This document shows, piece after piece, positions 1-11,730 of a stretch of DNA of 64,000 bases. The notes below the pieces were generated by a model, which searched no databases, was not told the DNA's origin, and saw nothing but the letters and a program-made list of their open reading frames with translations. Source of the DNA: Haliclystus octoradiatus (taxonomy: Eukaryota; Cnidaria; Staurozoa; Stauromedusae; Haliclystidae); assembly GCA_916610825.1 (NCBI GenBank), contig OU744449.1:1488001-1552000 (forward strand), given 5' to 3'. The first letter of the stretch is position 1; each line of letters opens with the position of its first letter. Position numbers and translations under genes: made by a program.

Positions 1-2216
1 TCCGAGGTAGATTGGGAATGCATTGTTGTGTATATTGATATACCAGCTTGTGATTTGTGCCCCCCAAATAATGTCCATCCTAATGGGGTCTTAAGCGCAT
101 AAGGTTCTTTACTTTTTCCTTTACGGCATTCTAATGGGATTAATAAATCAGGTTCGTTGGCTCCGATCAATAAACCAATTTCCTTAATATTGTGTATAAT
201 AGGTATATGTATATCTTTGAGATGGGCATAGTTTGATAATTCTTTATTAGAAGGAATAGGCATTGGAGGTAAACATAAATTTTCTACGGACCAGGCTTCA
301 CCTATTTCGAACTTTAGTAGCTCCTCTGGATTGCTAATTTCTAATTTAACTTTGTTTGCTTGTATGTTATTTCTGCCCGATACTGTCATAATGTCTAGTT
401 TTTCTTGAGTTCCTTCCAATCCTATCTTATCAGCTAGGCTTTTATTTACTAAGGTTGCTTGACTTCCTGTATCAAGTAATGCTAATGTTTCTAATGCGCC
501 TTTCGGACCATGTAGTCTAACAGGTAATACTTGTAAATATAAATTACTTTCGTAAGTTTCGTTGTAAGAACTAGTTGTTGTAACAACCGCAGATGACGCA
601 GAGGCGCTTTCATTTTGTTGTTGCTGGTGTTCTGTAACGTCCGAAATAGGAACTGATGATGTTGGTTTTTCATAATGTAAAAGTGTATGATGTGAACTGT
701 TACATGTTTTGCATTTATATTTTGAGTTGCATGTACTTGCGATGTGTCCTTTTCTGAAACAGTTGAAACATAACGAGGAATCTGCAATAGTCTTACGGCG
801 TTGTTCTATCGACTTATTTTGGAAATCTGTGCAATTCCAAATATTGTGATTGTCTTTACAAACAAAGCAACATTGTTTTGTATTTTGATTGTAGCTTGTA
901 TTTGTTGTGTTGATTACGATTTTCTTAGCATTGTTTGTTTTGAATGAATTTTGAATTGATTGACATTTGTTGTCTGTAATTCCCAAATTTCCCCAAACAG
1001 CGTCTGTAGCGGCTAACATTTCTTTTTTAATAAATTTTAATAATTGTAAGACGTCTGGCTCTTTTTTGTCTGCTCTAATATCGACGATTTTTCTTTTCCA
1101 ACGAAATTGAATGCTTTTAGGTAAACGTTCAGCAATAGCAATTAACGACGGCTGTGAATTAATATCAGAATAATAGTCCAATTGTTTTAATGCTGATGAA
1201 CATGAATTTAAATGATAATAGAATTCTCTAATTTCCTCTGCATCGTTTGAAATTATATTTCCTTTTGTAACTCTGTTTATGTATGCTCTTGATATTAAAA
1301 CTCTGTTCCCAAACATTTCTTTTATTATTTGTAAGGCTTCGACATAGCCATCACTGTTGTGTGGTAAACCATCGACCGCTAGTTTTACTGGGCCTTTTAA
1401 ATGGTTTAGTAAATGCGTCATTTTTGTGTCTGGTGAAAGTGTTTTTCTATCGTGTACTTGGTGTTTGAACGAATTGACAAAATCTTGATATTCAAATGCG
1501 TCGCCATTAAAATCTTTTAATTTTAGCGTCAATGAAACAAGCGTGTCACCCCATTGTGCATCTGAATTTTCAGTAAAATTTGCGCTTACTTCACTTGCCG
1601 TGAGTTTATCAATCCACGCGTCTATGGCAAGGCTCGATTTTTCTCGCGCAATATTTTTGTTTTCTTGATTGTTAATTAATTGTGAGTCTAATTTTCTTAC
1701 AGGGCTAACTTGAGGTGTGGTATGTTCTTGTTGTGTCCTTAATAAAGGGTCTTCTTCTAATGAGGTTTGTGGTTGTCCTTCTAACTTAACTTGTGATTGA
1801 TTGGCTATGGTGTGTTCTTCTAAATAATCATCTATTTCACAGATAATTATTTCGTACTTGAGTTCAATGTTCGATAACCACTCATAACTCTCTGCTAATT
1901 CTTGCTCTGTCTTGGCTTGTGACAAAACAATTTCATTGGCGGTAACAACTTCATGAAAGATGGTCTGAAGCTTTATTCTGTATGACTTCAGTAGACGTGT
2001 GTTTGGATTTTGTTCCAAAATTGATTTGGCTAATGTTGCCGTTTTCGTGAAATGGGCTAGTTTCCCACCTCTACTTCGCTTGTAATTGATGGCATCTATT
2101 CTGGGTCTAATGGAATGATCTGTTTGTGCTACTGTATCTGTACTATCAACTTCTAATTGATCTGTGTTTGCATCTTCGGATGATGTGGCAATTGGATCAG
2201 TATCGAATTCAGACAT
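1..2216 (-). mobile_element. BEL/Pao LTR retrotransposon, gag-protease ORF, cut by window edge
   Basis: One frame stays open on the minus strand from ATG at 2216 to base 1, about 738 codons with no stop. The central part looks like the BEL/Pao gag region (DUF1759 type: FNGDAFEYQDFVNSF, then HLLNHLKGPVKLAVDGL). About residue 440-520 are zinc-knuckle-like clusters: CFVCKDNHNIWNC, CFNCFRKGHIASTC (C-x2-C-x4-H-x4-C) and CKTCNSSHHTLLH, the last being typical of BEL elements. Near residue 580 is a retropepsin motif, LLDTGSQ. The frame then continues through a DUF1758-like protease region to the edge, so reverse transcriptase and integrase should lie to the left. The unbroken frame suggests a young copy. 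The family call is from known BEL domain order; nothing here shows activity. Confidence 0.88.
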
Positions 2217-3683
2217 AGTAAATTGAGAATGCTACTCCGGTTAACGAAGGACCAATATTACAGCGGGATTCAGATGAATTGAGATGATTGGATAGAGGAC
2301 TGTATAGTGAAATTGTGAACTATCCCGTGTAATAGAATGACTGTCAATTTACTTGTCTGATATAGGTTTGAATCAACATAAATAACTGTACTTACAGAAA
2401 CTTCAGTGAGACATGAAATACACCACTTTATGAATGTTCCGATGATATATTTCGTTGTATGATAAATAATTATAACAATAATTATAAAGATGATAATGTA
2501 TCTGTCTTATACAGAGTACATTGTGAACATTGATTAGTAGTATAAAAATAAATATATTTATATAAAAGTTATATGCCTAAGGTATAATGTTAATGTGGTT
2601 TTGCGCGTGTATACAAAACGTGTTCTATTGTAAATATTACTCTACCAATATTTTTATGTTGTAATTAAGTTAGCTATGTTGGCAATATTTGAATGTAAAT
2701 GTGAATATAAATTTAACTAATGATTATAATAAAAACATAATATGTCTGCATGGTTGTGTATAATAATAAAGTTAATATAATAAAGAATGCTAATAAATTG
2801 CACGAGGACGAAGTTAACAGTATCAATGTTATGATAAACATCATTTATTTCAAAAAATGAAACGATCTGAAATTCCATGATACAACTTTACAAATATGAC
2901 AATATTATCGTTTCCATTGGCAAAAAATTATGGTAAATGGTAGACTTTACAGCCAATTAATTTAACGTGAATGTTTTTGTTCTGAAGTTGAACTCAGCAA
3001 TTTTGTGTCAGTGAAAAACACCACAATAAATCTGTAAAGACCTTCAAAGTCCTTTTGAGTTTCAAATTATTGAAATGTAAGTGATGAATGAATACATCTC
3101 GAGGTATGGGTTAACAACTGGTCTGGACTTGAGTTTTAGTTTACACATTCAGTAGGCTACAAGTAATTTGAGACATGTTTCAAGTAAGCTAAACTTTGAT
3201 CATATATACACTGGAATGAGTATCTAATATCAGTTTATCATTCTAGCATCTCATCTAGTTCATCATGCTTTGATCTAAGCTATAGTTTATCTTAATGGGG
3301 CATTTTTATGTTAATTATAATTAGGTTCCGATTTGTAATATTTGAACAGTTTCAAGCTATGGATGTTTCTATCAGAAACATACCATATTTCAAATTTTTG
3401 TTTCACTTTTAATATTTTACATAAAAATTCTTACATTTTCTGAAACATGCACACAATTATTTATTTGATTTGTTTATTGTAAATAATTTTATTATGTACC
3501 TACAATACATTCTTCAACATTATTGTTTGTTAATATTTGTTTTCATCATAAATCCATTTGGAAGTGAAACTACAGACTGGAAGGGATGCTTTAGCAGTTA
3601 ATTAAATCTGTTCAACAAAAAATGAAAGCTCTCTTACTTGGCAAATTTGTAATTTTAAAAACAGTTTACCCTGTATTTGTGGC

Positions 3684-4172
3684 CACCTGTGTATATCAAC
3701 CACCTGAGTATAGTGGCCAATTGATCAATTGGATGAAATCAAGAAATTAAATTAAAACAACTGCGTGACAGTCAATTCATGATATTTATCTACATCTACT
3801 AAAACTGTTTAAAGGCTTCCGAGGCCTATCTGCCATTAAATCTGTTGAAATTGATCTGCAGTGTCGCAGCTGGGATCAAGAAAGAGCAATTTAACATCAT
3901 CGCTCTCAGAGAAAAGAGCCACTCTTCTACAATAGAGGAGTGGTACAGGTGCCTTCGATAGGGTGTTACCGTCTAAATTATTATATACAGTACTAGCAAT
4001 AACTAGAAGTTGATGTGCATATGTAATTGTTCATATTTGCAATATCTTCAGGTTTACTAAATACGGCAACATTGACCTAGATATAGACATGTGACCTCAG
4101 TTGTGTTATTGCAATTAATATTTAAATGCAATGCTGAAGTGACCACTATAGACAGGTGGATGCTATATCAGG
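3684..4172. repeat. Two fragments of the pogo-like MITE
   Basis: At 3684-3724 and 4136-4172 there are short blocks such as 'gaccactatagacaggtgg' followed by 'tatatcaggttta'. They match the arms of the complete MITE copies at 10998-11178 and 15956-16130. They are degraded and have no visible ends. Confidence 0.5.
3815..3985 (+). repeat. SINE fragment, 3' body
   Basis: This matches by eye the 3' body of the tRNA-derived SINE at 18660-19030. Shared blocks are 'atctgttgaaattgatctgc', 'cgctctcagagaaaagagcc' and the end 'ggtgccttcgatagggtgtt' followed by 'accgtctaaatta'. The tRNA-like head is missing, so the copy is 5'-truncated. Confidence 0.75.
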
Positions 4173-4528
4173 TTTAAATTCAGCAAAATTGACCTGCATT
4201 GTGAACAATGCTTGCTTTATAGTCACATATATTGTTTATCGTTTCAATTATTTTTACAAGTTTTCAGATTGATTACAAAACGGCTTTCAATATTTATTGA
4301 TAAAATAATTACAAGAATACGAACAAAGCTAGTTTGAATCTGTTCAGTTAAAACCAGAAATATATACATTTATCATTGATATCATTTTTTATTAATTCAA
4401 AAATATAAGATGGGCTAAATATTACCCTATTGCCATCTCCGAGCAAAATTCAAGTCACATAAAGGTAATGATGTCCTAAATGGTCAATACTTGAAAATTA
4501 CATTCAACATTTTTATTAGAAATTATCT

Positions 4529-6619
4529 TCACACTATGAAAGTTCTATTAAATCTATTAAATACAGGATCCTTCCACGTAACACATGATCCAAATTCCCC
4601 ACAAATTTCACGATATAAATTTGTTATTATTTCATTGTAACTTTCTGGTCTGGTCAACTTTTTTGCTATGTCACCAAATTGTTTCATAAAGTCATAATTT
4701 TCAATAGTATGGGCTGCATAATAAAAATAATACAGTTGATCTGCAACTACATTAGCTTGAAATACTGATTCACCGTCATAATTTTCTAATAAGAATGCTT
4801 CCATTTTGGATATAGAAATTTCTAAGAAAGATGTGATAATTTTAATCAGCTCATTTTGAATTGAGGTAAATGATTCATTTCTTGGTAAAAATTTATTCGT
4901 TTCTGTACCAGTTAAAATCTTTGCTGACTCATTCGTCGTGTAACAAAATTTGTTTTCCTCAACAGAAATTTTTGTTATCAAATCTTTTAACATTTCCAAT
5001 GCAATTTGATTATGGAATTCTCCAACTAAACAAGAAAGCAATTTAACATAAAATTCTTTAACAGGAACTTGATTCAGATTTGAAAGTTGATCAACAACTA
5101 ATTCTACACCAAAATCCATGCAAACCGAAACCAAATTAAAAAGGTAATCTTGTCCATACGGTAATGACGGAGGTAGTGTATTATCGATAAACAGTGTATT
5201 AAAATACCTCTCCATCAAACTGTTGTCCTGGCAATCCTTAAGACAGCCAATTATATAACTTACGCTTTCCGTAATGAGTGTATTAACTGTGTTAGATTGT
5301 TCGGTACTATCAGTAGGTCTATTTGTCCACATATGAAAAAAACAGTCAATAAGATTCGGAAGTTGTGATTTATATTTTATTCCAATGTTGTCATCAATTG
5401 TTGTTTCAATTTCTTGGTAAAGATCAAAGCAAGATTCACCACCTCTTAATTTCCAAATTTTTATATATGGTACCAAAAATATAGCATAATTTCGTTTTAC
5501 GTCGTCTATATTGCTTTCTGTATCTGCAGTTATGATACAATCTGACGATTCCAATTCAATAGGATCAATATTTAAAAATAGTTCTCTTTCATCGTCTTCA
5601 TCCAAGTTAACAAATTCTGTTAGCCTGCATCTGAGTTTTGGTTCTAACGGGTTATCATCCATAACTACTGGATCAGGTTCAACACAAGCAATATTTGGAC
5701 AATCAACACATCCGTGCAGGCATTTTGTGGTAATCAAAGTTGATAAATAAGCAAACCATGGTGGATTGATTTTGGAACATGCATCATTTAGACATTTTGC
5801 AATATCAGAATTTTGAGAGGTTAAGTTTTCAAAAGCTAAATTTTCAACATAATGTTTTTTATTTAATACTACAACAAGACAGTCAATTTTATCTTCAGCT
5901 AATTTCAAAACTTCTGCTGCATGTTTTGCGATTAATGCTTCACCCTTTGCTGTCCATGGTACATTCATAGGTAATTTATGTGCATAGTTTAACTCATAAA
6001 TAAGACAAGCACGTGTTCCTGAAGTTAACATTTCAAAATTGTATTCACAAACAGAATAGAAAGCAACAAAATGAATTCGTGATTCACTTTTACTTGCAAA
6101 ATGATAACATCTTTTCACATTTTCAAGACAAACATTAAATACACCACCAGTAAATTTTGAAGGTAAGAAAATAATCAAAGTCCCAAAGCTATTGGTAGTG
6201 CGTTCTGTGCCCTCTACTTGTTTAACACCTCCCTTTTCAAAAACCATCAGGTTTTTCAAATTATAAGAAAGTAATTCACTTTCTAACTGGAATTCTGTAG
6301 ACACTCTCTCATTTATGATATTCTTCATTAAAATATTATCCCAGTCTTCACTTGAGATACGAACTTTATCTGCATCAAGTTCCCACGTATTACAATTTAT
6401 ATTTGCAATGTTTTTTTTCCTTTTCTTTCTCTTGAAAACTGGTTTGCAATTTGAACGTAATTCTTCTGCCTGACATGGTATAAGTGGAATAGCCAGTTGC
6501 CCCATACCATCTACAATTATATTTGGACAATAATTTTGTACCTCTCCACCAACTGTAAAAGACCTTGATTGGCCAAAACTACTTACAACATTAGCAATTT
6601 CGTTCTTGCAATCCTCCAT
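4529..6619 (-). CDS. 2OG-Fe(II) oxygenase-like pseudoenzyme, paralogue 1
   Basis: Intronless 696-residue protein. Residues 20-60 (SFTVGGEV...LAIPLIPCQAEEL) and 115-212 (LKNLMVFEKGG...FGTLIIFLPSKFTGG...IHFVAFYSVCEYNF...SGTRACLIYEL) follow the layout of uncharacterised P4H-superfamily 2OG-Fe(II) oxygenases, in which I recall a pattern like KPHRDTEK-GTLV-LPS-GG-HxAFYADCEHEV-TSGYR. Here the HxD pair is V135-E-G137 and the distal His of EHEV is Tyr193, so all three iron ligands are gone. The GG of FTGG and Arg203, equivalent to the 2OG-binding basic residue, remain. The C-terminal 480 residues look helical and end in a shared GSC-x2-W-x-DP-x-F-x-R motif. It lies head to head with paralogue 2. The fold is inferred; the role is unknown, and catalysis by the usual mechanism is unlikely. 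Confidence 0.75.
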   Translation of the reverse strand: MEDCKNEIANVVSSFGQSRSFTVGGEVQNYCPNIIVDGMGQLAIPLIPCQAEELRSNCKPVFKRKKRKKNIANINCNTWELDADKVRISSEDWDNILMKNIINERVSTEFQLESELLSYNLKNLMVFEKGGVKQVEGTERTTNSFGTLIIFLPSKFTGGVFNVCLENVKRCYHFASKSESRIHFVAFYSVCEYNFEMLTSGTRACLIYELNYAHKLPMNVPWTAKGEALIAKHAAEVLKLAEDKIDCLVVVLNKKHYVENLAFENLTSQNSDIAKCLNDACSKINPPWFAYLSTLITTKCLHGCVDCPNIACVEPDPVVMDDNPLEPKLRCRLTEFVNLDEDDERELFLNIDPIELESSDCIITADTESNIDDVKRNYAIFLVPYIKIWKLRGGESCFDLYQEIETTIDDNIGIKYKSQLPNLIDCFFHMWTNRPTDSTEQSNTVNTLITESVSYIIGCLKDCQDNSLMERYFNTLFIDNTLPPSLPYGQDYLFNLVSVCMDFGVELVVDQLSNLNQVPVKEFYVKLLSCLVGEFHNQIALEMLKDLITKISVEENKFCYTTNESAKILTGTETNKFLPRNESFTSIQNELIKIITSFLEISISKMEAFLLENYDGESVFQANVVADQLYYFYYAAHTIENYDFMKQFGDIAKKLTRPESYNEIITNLYREICGEFGSCVTWKDPVFNRFNRTFIV

Positions 6620-7378
6620 CTTGGGAATTATTGTTGACCTTTTTAGATATCAAGCGAGCAAGGTAATTCTACTCTGTCTCAGCAGGGAAGTTTAGATGAG
6701 ACACACCGCGTGTTGTGTCTTAACACTGTGTTCGGATGTTTTCGTCGAAAGCACATTTTACATGTTCTACATTGGCTAACATTATTTTTAGTCAATGTTT
6801 AACTACTATATTTTATTGAATTATTTAATTTCTTTTGCCCTTTTATTGGAAATTATTTTGTTTTCATCAAAAGTTCATATAGGGAAAGAAATATTCTTCC
6901 TCCAATTTCGTCACCAATTTAGTACCCAAGAAACAAGAAAGTCGACTTGTCATTTCCGTTTGTAATAGATAGTGTAATTTTAATGCCTATCCCACCGATC
7001 CCACCCATTTTGTGTTCTACTCCATCCTGTTACGCGTTGTTTTCTTTTTAAATACAATCGGATTTCAAAAAGCCATCCTTTTCCATGCCATAATTTATGT
7101 GTAGCGTTTATCGATTTGATCTTGCATATAATCTATATGAAATCTTCTTTTTCGTTGATTTGATACGTTTTTTAGCTGTTAGTAGATTTGAAATAAATCA
7201 ACAAGAAATTAAGTATTAACTAACTTTATTTTCAAATCATTTATTTTGCTTGCGTGAGTGATTGGAAGGTTTTCACTTTCCCGCGCAATTTCCAAATCAA
7301 ATTGTGATTGATAAACAGGGATCACGTGCATGTAAAGTTGAGAGGGCCCCTTGAAATGTACAATCAACCATTTTTAAG
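6620..7378. promoter_or_regulatory. 759-bp divergent intergenic region between paralogues 1 and 2
   Basis: The two start codons face away from each other across this AT-rich gap, so it probably holds both promoters. The sequences just before the two ATGs are similar ('caacaataattcccaag' on the minus strand, 'caatcaaccatttttaag' on the plus strand), as expected from an inverted duplication. I see no definite TATA box or initiator. A 'ttcccgcgcaatttccaaa' segment near 7278 recurs in similar form upstream of paralogue 3 (14010-14030). Confidence 0.5.
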
Positions 7379-9508
7379 ATGGAGGCCTGTAAAAAGGACA
7401 TTGCGAATATGTTATGCAGCTTAGGTTGGACTAAATCATTTACCGTTGGTGGAGAAGTACAAAATTATTTTCCAAACATAACAGTAAAGAAAGTAGGGAA
7501 GCTTGCTATACCTTTGATACCTAGCCAAGCAAAAGAATTACGAGTAAAATGCGAGCCAGTTTCATCTGTCGGTAAAAGTTTAAAAAGTAAGGGTAAAAAA
7601 ACTGGTGTTATTTGCAATGTTTGGCAATTAAATTCAAAAGATTTTTCAGTTTCTAGTAAAGATTGGAATGATATTTTAATAACAAGATTAATTGATAAAA
7701 GAATAGGTAAACAATTCGGTTTGCGTACTAATGCAATTTCATATAACCTAAAGAATTTAATGATTTTTGACAAGGACAGTCTTCTGAATGTAGAGGGTAA
7801 GCCTACAGAAAATACTTGCACTGGTGCTTTTGGACATTTGATAATTTTTTTACCTTCTGAATTCACTGGAAGTGTGTTTAATGTTAAGCATGGTTTGCAT
7901 ACCCAAGCTTATGATTTTGCTGATAAAAGTGAATCACGAATCCATTTTGTAGCATTTTATTCAGCCTGTAGATACAATTTTGAAGTACTAGAATCAGGCA
8001 CACGTGCCTGCCTGTTGTATGATTTACATTGCTATCCTAACCTACCAAGGAATATACCGCCTACATTGAATCATGATGCAAAAAATATTGCCAAGATTTT
8101 GAAATCTGCTGAAGATAAAATCGGTCATTTAATTATTGTCTTGGATAGACAGAAATCAGATCAGAGTTTATCTTTCGACAATTTATCACCAAAAAATTTT
8201 GATATTGTTAAGCAATTGAGTGATGCTTGCTATCAAATTGATAAACCATGGCATTTATTTTTAACTTCATTAGTAAGTTCAAAATGTGATGCTACAAGCG
8301 ACGAGCAGTTACAATTTAATAATGACACAAATATCAACAAGGTGGATCAACTTTTCAAATACAAAATATCATCATTTATCGATGAAGATGGGGAGGATAT
8401 AGATAGTTTACAACCAATTAAAATCAATACGATGGATTGTTTGATTTCTGAACCAGTAATGAATCATGAAGTAAAAATGGAACTCGGCAAAGAAGAAAAA
8501 AAGTGGTATGCGTTACTGTTATTACCACATATAAAGATTTGGAAAATACGTACTAGCGCGTGGTACCTTGAGCTGATCAATGAAATTGAGGAAAAATTAG
8601 AGAATAGAGATTCAATAGACAATAAAATGGAAATTCAAATATTAATTGAAAGTTTTTTCAATATTTGGTCATTTACAGTTGCAGACATCTCAACAAGATC
8701 ACCTTCTGTTGATAAAGTTCTTATCAAAGGAGCATCGCATATACTTAGAAGTCTAATAGCTTATGGTGAAAAAACATGTATTGTAAAATATTTTCAGATG
8801 CTATTTTCACCGGAATGGGGTATAGATTTACCATCTGACCAATGCTATCTTTCCAATTTGGCATCAGTGGGTACTCGTTTTGGCGTGGATGTAATATTTA
8901 ATCCATTATCCAAACTAATCGATGCCCCGTTCACAGAGACGCATGTGTTATTTCTTGCTTGTTTAATAGGTGAATCCCATCATCTAGACGCTTTTAAATT
9001 GCTAAAAAATGCTCTTGAAAAACTGTTGGCTGATGATAGTGAGACATACAGTGAATTTGTTACTGATACAGCTAGGCTATTGACCGGGACGGTAACTGAT
9101 GGATTTGCCAAAACATTAAAAGCGCATTCACCTATTCAAATTAGAATTAAAAAGTTAATATCCTTTTTACTTTCAAATAATTTGTCACATCCAAGGAGAT
9201 CTTGCCATTGTAAAATGCAAAAGTGGTTAATGGATCGATGTGCTGTCCCTGTCGACTGTGTAAGTTATCAATACTTGATAAGAGATCAATTAACTAAATT
9301 TTATTATACAGCTCATAGTATTGGTAATGTTAATTTATTAAAACAATTTGGTAAACTTGTATATGAACTTGTATCTGAGTCAATCGACGGTTCACTTCAC
9401 GAGGTAACTGTTGTATGTGTATATGAAGTTGTTAATTTGAAATTTGGATCATGCAATTCGTGGCACGATCCTTCGTTTAGTAGACTTCAAAGATCGTACA
9501 CACCATAA
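7379..9508 (+). CDS. 2OG-Fe(II) oxygenase-like pseudoenzyme, paralogue 2
   Basis: Intronless 709-residue paralogue of the 4529-6619 gene. It starts at the same place (MEACKKDIANML against MEDCKNEIANVV), which supports this ATG. Residues 19-60 carry the N-terminal SFTVGGEVQNYFPN block. The core runs from about 122 to 215 (LKNLMIF, FGHLIIFLPSEFTGS, IHFVAFYSACRYNF, SGTRACLLYDL). Iron-ligand positions read V138-E-G140 instead of HxD and Tyr199 instead of His. Arg209 is kept, but the second Gly of GG is Ser165. The C-terminal half shares FGVDV, LLTGT and the GSC-x2-W-x-DP-x-F-x-R ending. As the fold is recognisable but no metal site remains, I expect a binding or scaffold role. Substrate, partner and location are unknown. 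Confidence 0.75.
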   Translation: MEACKKDIANMLCSLGWTKSFTVGGEVQNYFPNITVKKVGKLAIPLIPSQAKELRVKCEPVSSVGKSLKSKGKKTGVICNVWQLNSKDFSVSSKDWNDILITRLIDKRIGKQFGLRTNAISYNLKNLMIFDKDSLLNVEGKPTENTCTGAFGHLIIFLPSEFTGSVFNVKHGLHTQAYDFADKSESRIHFVAFYSACRYNFEVLESGTRACLLYDLHCYPNLPRNIPPTLNHDAKNIAKILKSAEDKIGHLIIVLDRQKSDQSLSFDNLSPKNFDIVKQLSDACYQIDKPWHLFLTSLVSSKCDATSDEQLQFNNDTNINKVDQLFKYKISSFIDEDGEDIDSLQPIKINTMDCLISEPVMNHEVKMELGKEEKKWYALLLLPHIKIWKIRTSAWYLELINEIEEKLENRDSIDNKMEIQILIESFFNIWSFTVADISTRSPSVDKVLIKGASHILRSLIAYGEKTCIVKYFQMLFSPEWGIDLPSDQCYLSNLASVGTRFGVDVIFNPLSKLIDAPFTETHVLFLACLIGESHHLDAFKLLKNALEKLLADDSETYSEFVTDTARLLTGTVTDGFAKTLKAHSPIQIRIKKLISFLLSNNLSHPRRSCHCKMQKWLMDRCAVPVDCVSYQYLIRDQLTKFYYTAHSIGNVNLLKQFGKLVYELVSESIDGSLHEVTVVCVYEVVNLKFGSCNSWHDPSFSRLQRSYTP

Positions 9509-11730
9509 TTAATTATCTGACATTTATGAATATTTTTAAATATACAAATTAATTATATAAATTTTAAAAATGTCAAATTCTTAAATATAATCTATAAATG
9601 CAGAATACACTTTTATAAATATATCAAATTTCATACATATAAAAACGTTGATGCTAAAATATTACAAATTATGAATAAAATCCATCCCACATCACTTAAT
9701 ATTAGCGATTCATAACATTTTTTGAGTCAACTGGTTCTGCTGCAACTGTCACATACTTATATATCTGTTGTGAATTTGTTAATTATGCTAATTATGTTTT
9801 ATATGTTTGTAAATGAGGCTACTTCATAAATACTCATTCCTTATCCACATGTTGTAAGATGGAGCTATCTTTTTGTTAAATAAAGCCTTATTCAGAGTTT
9901 TGTTAGTGGCTATTCATTTCAATATCCACCCTCTATAGCAATTACGTATCTAAATGGAAATTCTTAACAAGTTCAATTTTTTTTAGGACTCTTTCATACT
10001 TTTGTATAAGAACAATTTTAAATCTAAGTTTCAAAGATGAGTTGAAGCTGAGTCATATACAGTGTTCATATAAGAAGAATACCAAAGTTCATAAATTTTG
10101 ATTATATTCTTATAATAATCTAGATAACCAATTTCTTACATTGAATTTCCGTACGTTTTTTTGATCTATTTCATTTTGAACGTTTAATCCAATAATGATT
10201 AATTATGATTAGTTTTACTATTGTAATATTGATTAGTTACAACACTGCTGTATATTTATTCTTACATTAATAATATTCTAGTTTACTTAGTTTCTAGGGA
10301 CATTTGCTTACAACTTAATTGCAATAGATGTTTACAGAAATTTCTAGGATTACATTTTTAAAAAATTACATAAGAAAAAAGGCAGGGACTGTCACCAATT
10401 TATGTCATAGTTTCCACTACATGTATATAGTCGATTATGCAAATTAGGTGATACCTTATTGCTACATTTGAAGGGCTTCCTGGAATTTTTACGGAGGGTT
10501 CTCATTTTTATTTTACTCAGGGCATTGAAACTTTTCGAGTGATAAACGTTTGAAAATAGTATCACAATTTGCAGTTAGGCCTACATCTCCCCCTTTGGCT
10601 GTTTGCTCGGCCTTAAGATAAATAAAATATTATATCAAGAAGAAGAATGGAACATATTGATGTGACCATTATAGGCAGGTGGTTGTTATATCAGGTTTTA
10701 AACTGTATTTTTAAGACTTTGGATAATAACATTGAATGCATTTTAATTTATTTGAAAGAGGTTCATAATGTCTACTGCAATAATTAAATATTTCATATTT
10801 CATTGATTATGATGTATGTGTTCACAAAATTTACATCAGTTAAACTGACGGTGAAATCTGTAAATTTGAAATTATTTTGATTTTACACAATGGAGGCGTG
10901 GGATTATGTATGTTTAGATATATTGCATGTTGTCTTCAAACTTGTAAAGTCTGAAGTCTGACTGTGGTATCGCAGGTCAGCAGTGTTTGTATAGATACAG
11001 TCAAACCTGTAATAATGGTCATCTCTATACAGCAGCCACCTGTCGATAATGGTCAGTCTTGCAATGTCTATCTAAAACAGTATTTTCTATTGAATCGAAC
11101 CTGTATATAAGGGCCACCTGTCTATAATGGTCAATTTATCTACCTCTCGTAGCTGGCTGTTATATACAGGTTTCACTGTAACCAGAGCTTGAAGTCATGT
11201 GGACGAACTCGCGTTTGAGTTTGTGGACAGAAGAGTTTATATGATAATTACTTGATACTGTTACTGTCTTGTTTATGACTCCCTTGCATCGACCATAGTC
11301 TTACAGGAACAATAATTGCATTTGAATGAAACATTAAGTTTTCTTTACAGAATTCTGATATGACAACTATTTTCTTGATAGAATTGAAACTTTAACAACA
11401 AAAATATTCTGATACACATTAATAAAACTTAACACAAAATTGTATTGCGATAAAATGTTCAGATTTCGCAAATACATATTTAATTTTTACTTTAATTTTA
11501 TGCAAGTAATACAAATAATAATAACAAATCCTCTTTGTTTATATGACGTATTAACTAAATTGCAAACAATTATAATAATTAACCGTAGGCCTGTTCTTAT
11601 CAAATGAGATGGAAAAACATTGTAAAACTGATTAGACACAAATGCTTTATCCAGTAAGATTTAAATGAGATTTAATTTCTATATGTTTTATAAATTTTAG
11701 ATATTCATTAATCATTTCTAATTGTAAGAA
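9509..11730. other. Gene-free spacer between convergent paralogues 2 and 3
   Basis: AT-rich DNA between two convergent genes. It holds a complete pogo-like MITE (10998-11178) and a fragment of the same family (10664-10696). Several AATAAA-like signals follow the stop of paralogue 2, but the true cleavage site cannot be chosen. Nothing else was recognised. Confidence 0.5.
10998..11178. mobile_element. Pogo/Tigger-like MITE, complete copy
   Basis: A 181-bp element flanked by TA on both sides, with terminal inverted repeats CAGTCAAACCTGTAATAAT and, inverted, CAGTGAAACCTGTATATAAC. The inside holds further alternating copies of 'cacctgtctataatggtc'. CAGT termini plus TA duplication fit the Tc1/mariner-pogo group. 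It codes for nothing and so would need transposase from elsewhere. The same element is at 15956-16130 and 19638-19814, with fragments elsewhere. Confidence 0.8.

Larger units (their letters stand above)
2217..4528. other. Non-coding stretch: BEL leader/possible LTR, then AT-rich spacer
   Basis: No convincing coding region. The first part should contain the BEL 5' leader and left LTR. On the minus strand a TGGTCCTTCG-like stretch lies about 35 bases before the ATG (around 2240-2255), but I could not define LTR ends because the other LTR is outside the window. Further right are a SINE 3' fragment (3815-3985) and two fragments of a pogo-like MITE (3684-3724, 4136-4172). Confidence 0.5.

Noticed and set aside
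7465-7866. 133-aa frame opposite paralogue 2
   Set aside because: Shadow of the real plus-strand gene; codon pattern and paralogue conservation support only the plus strand.
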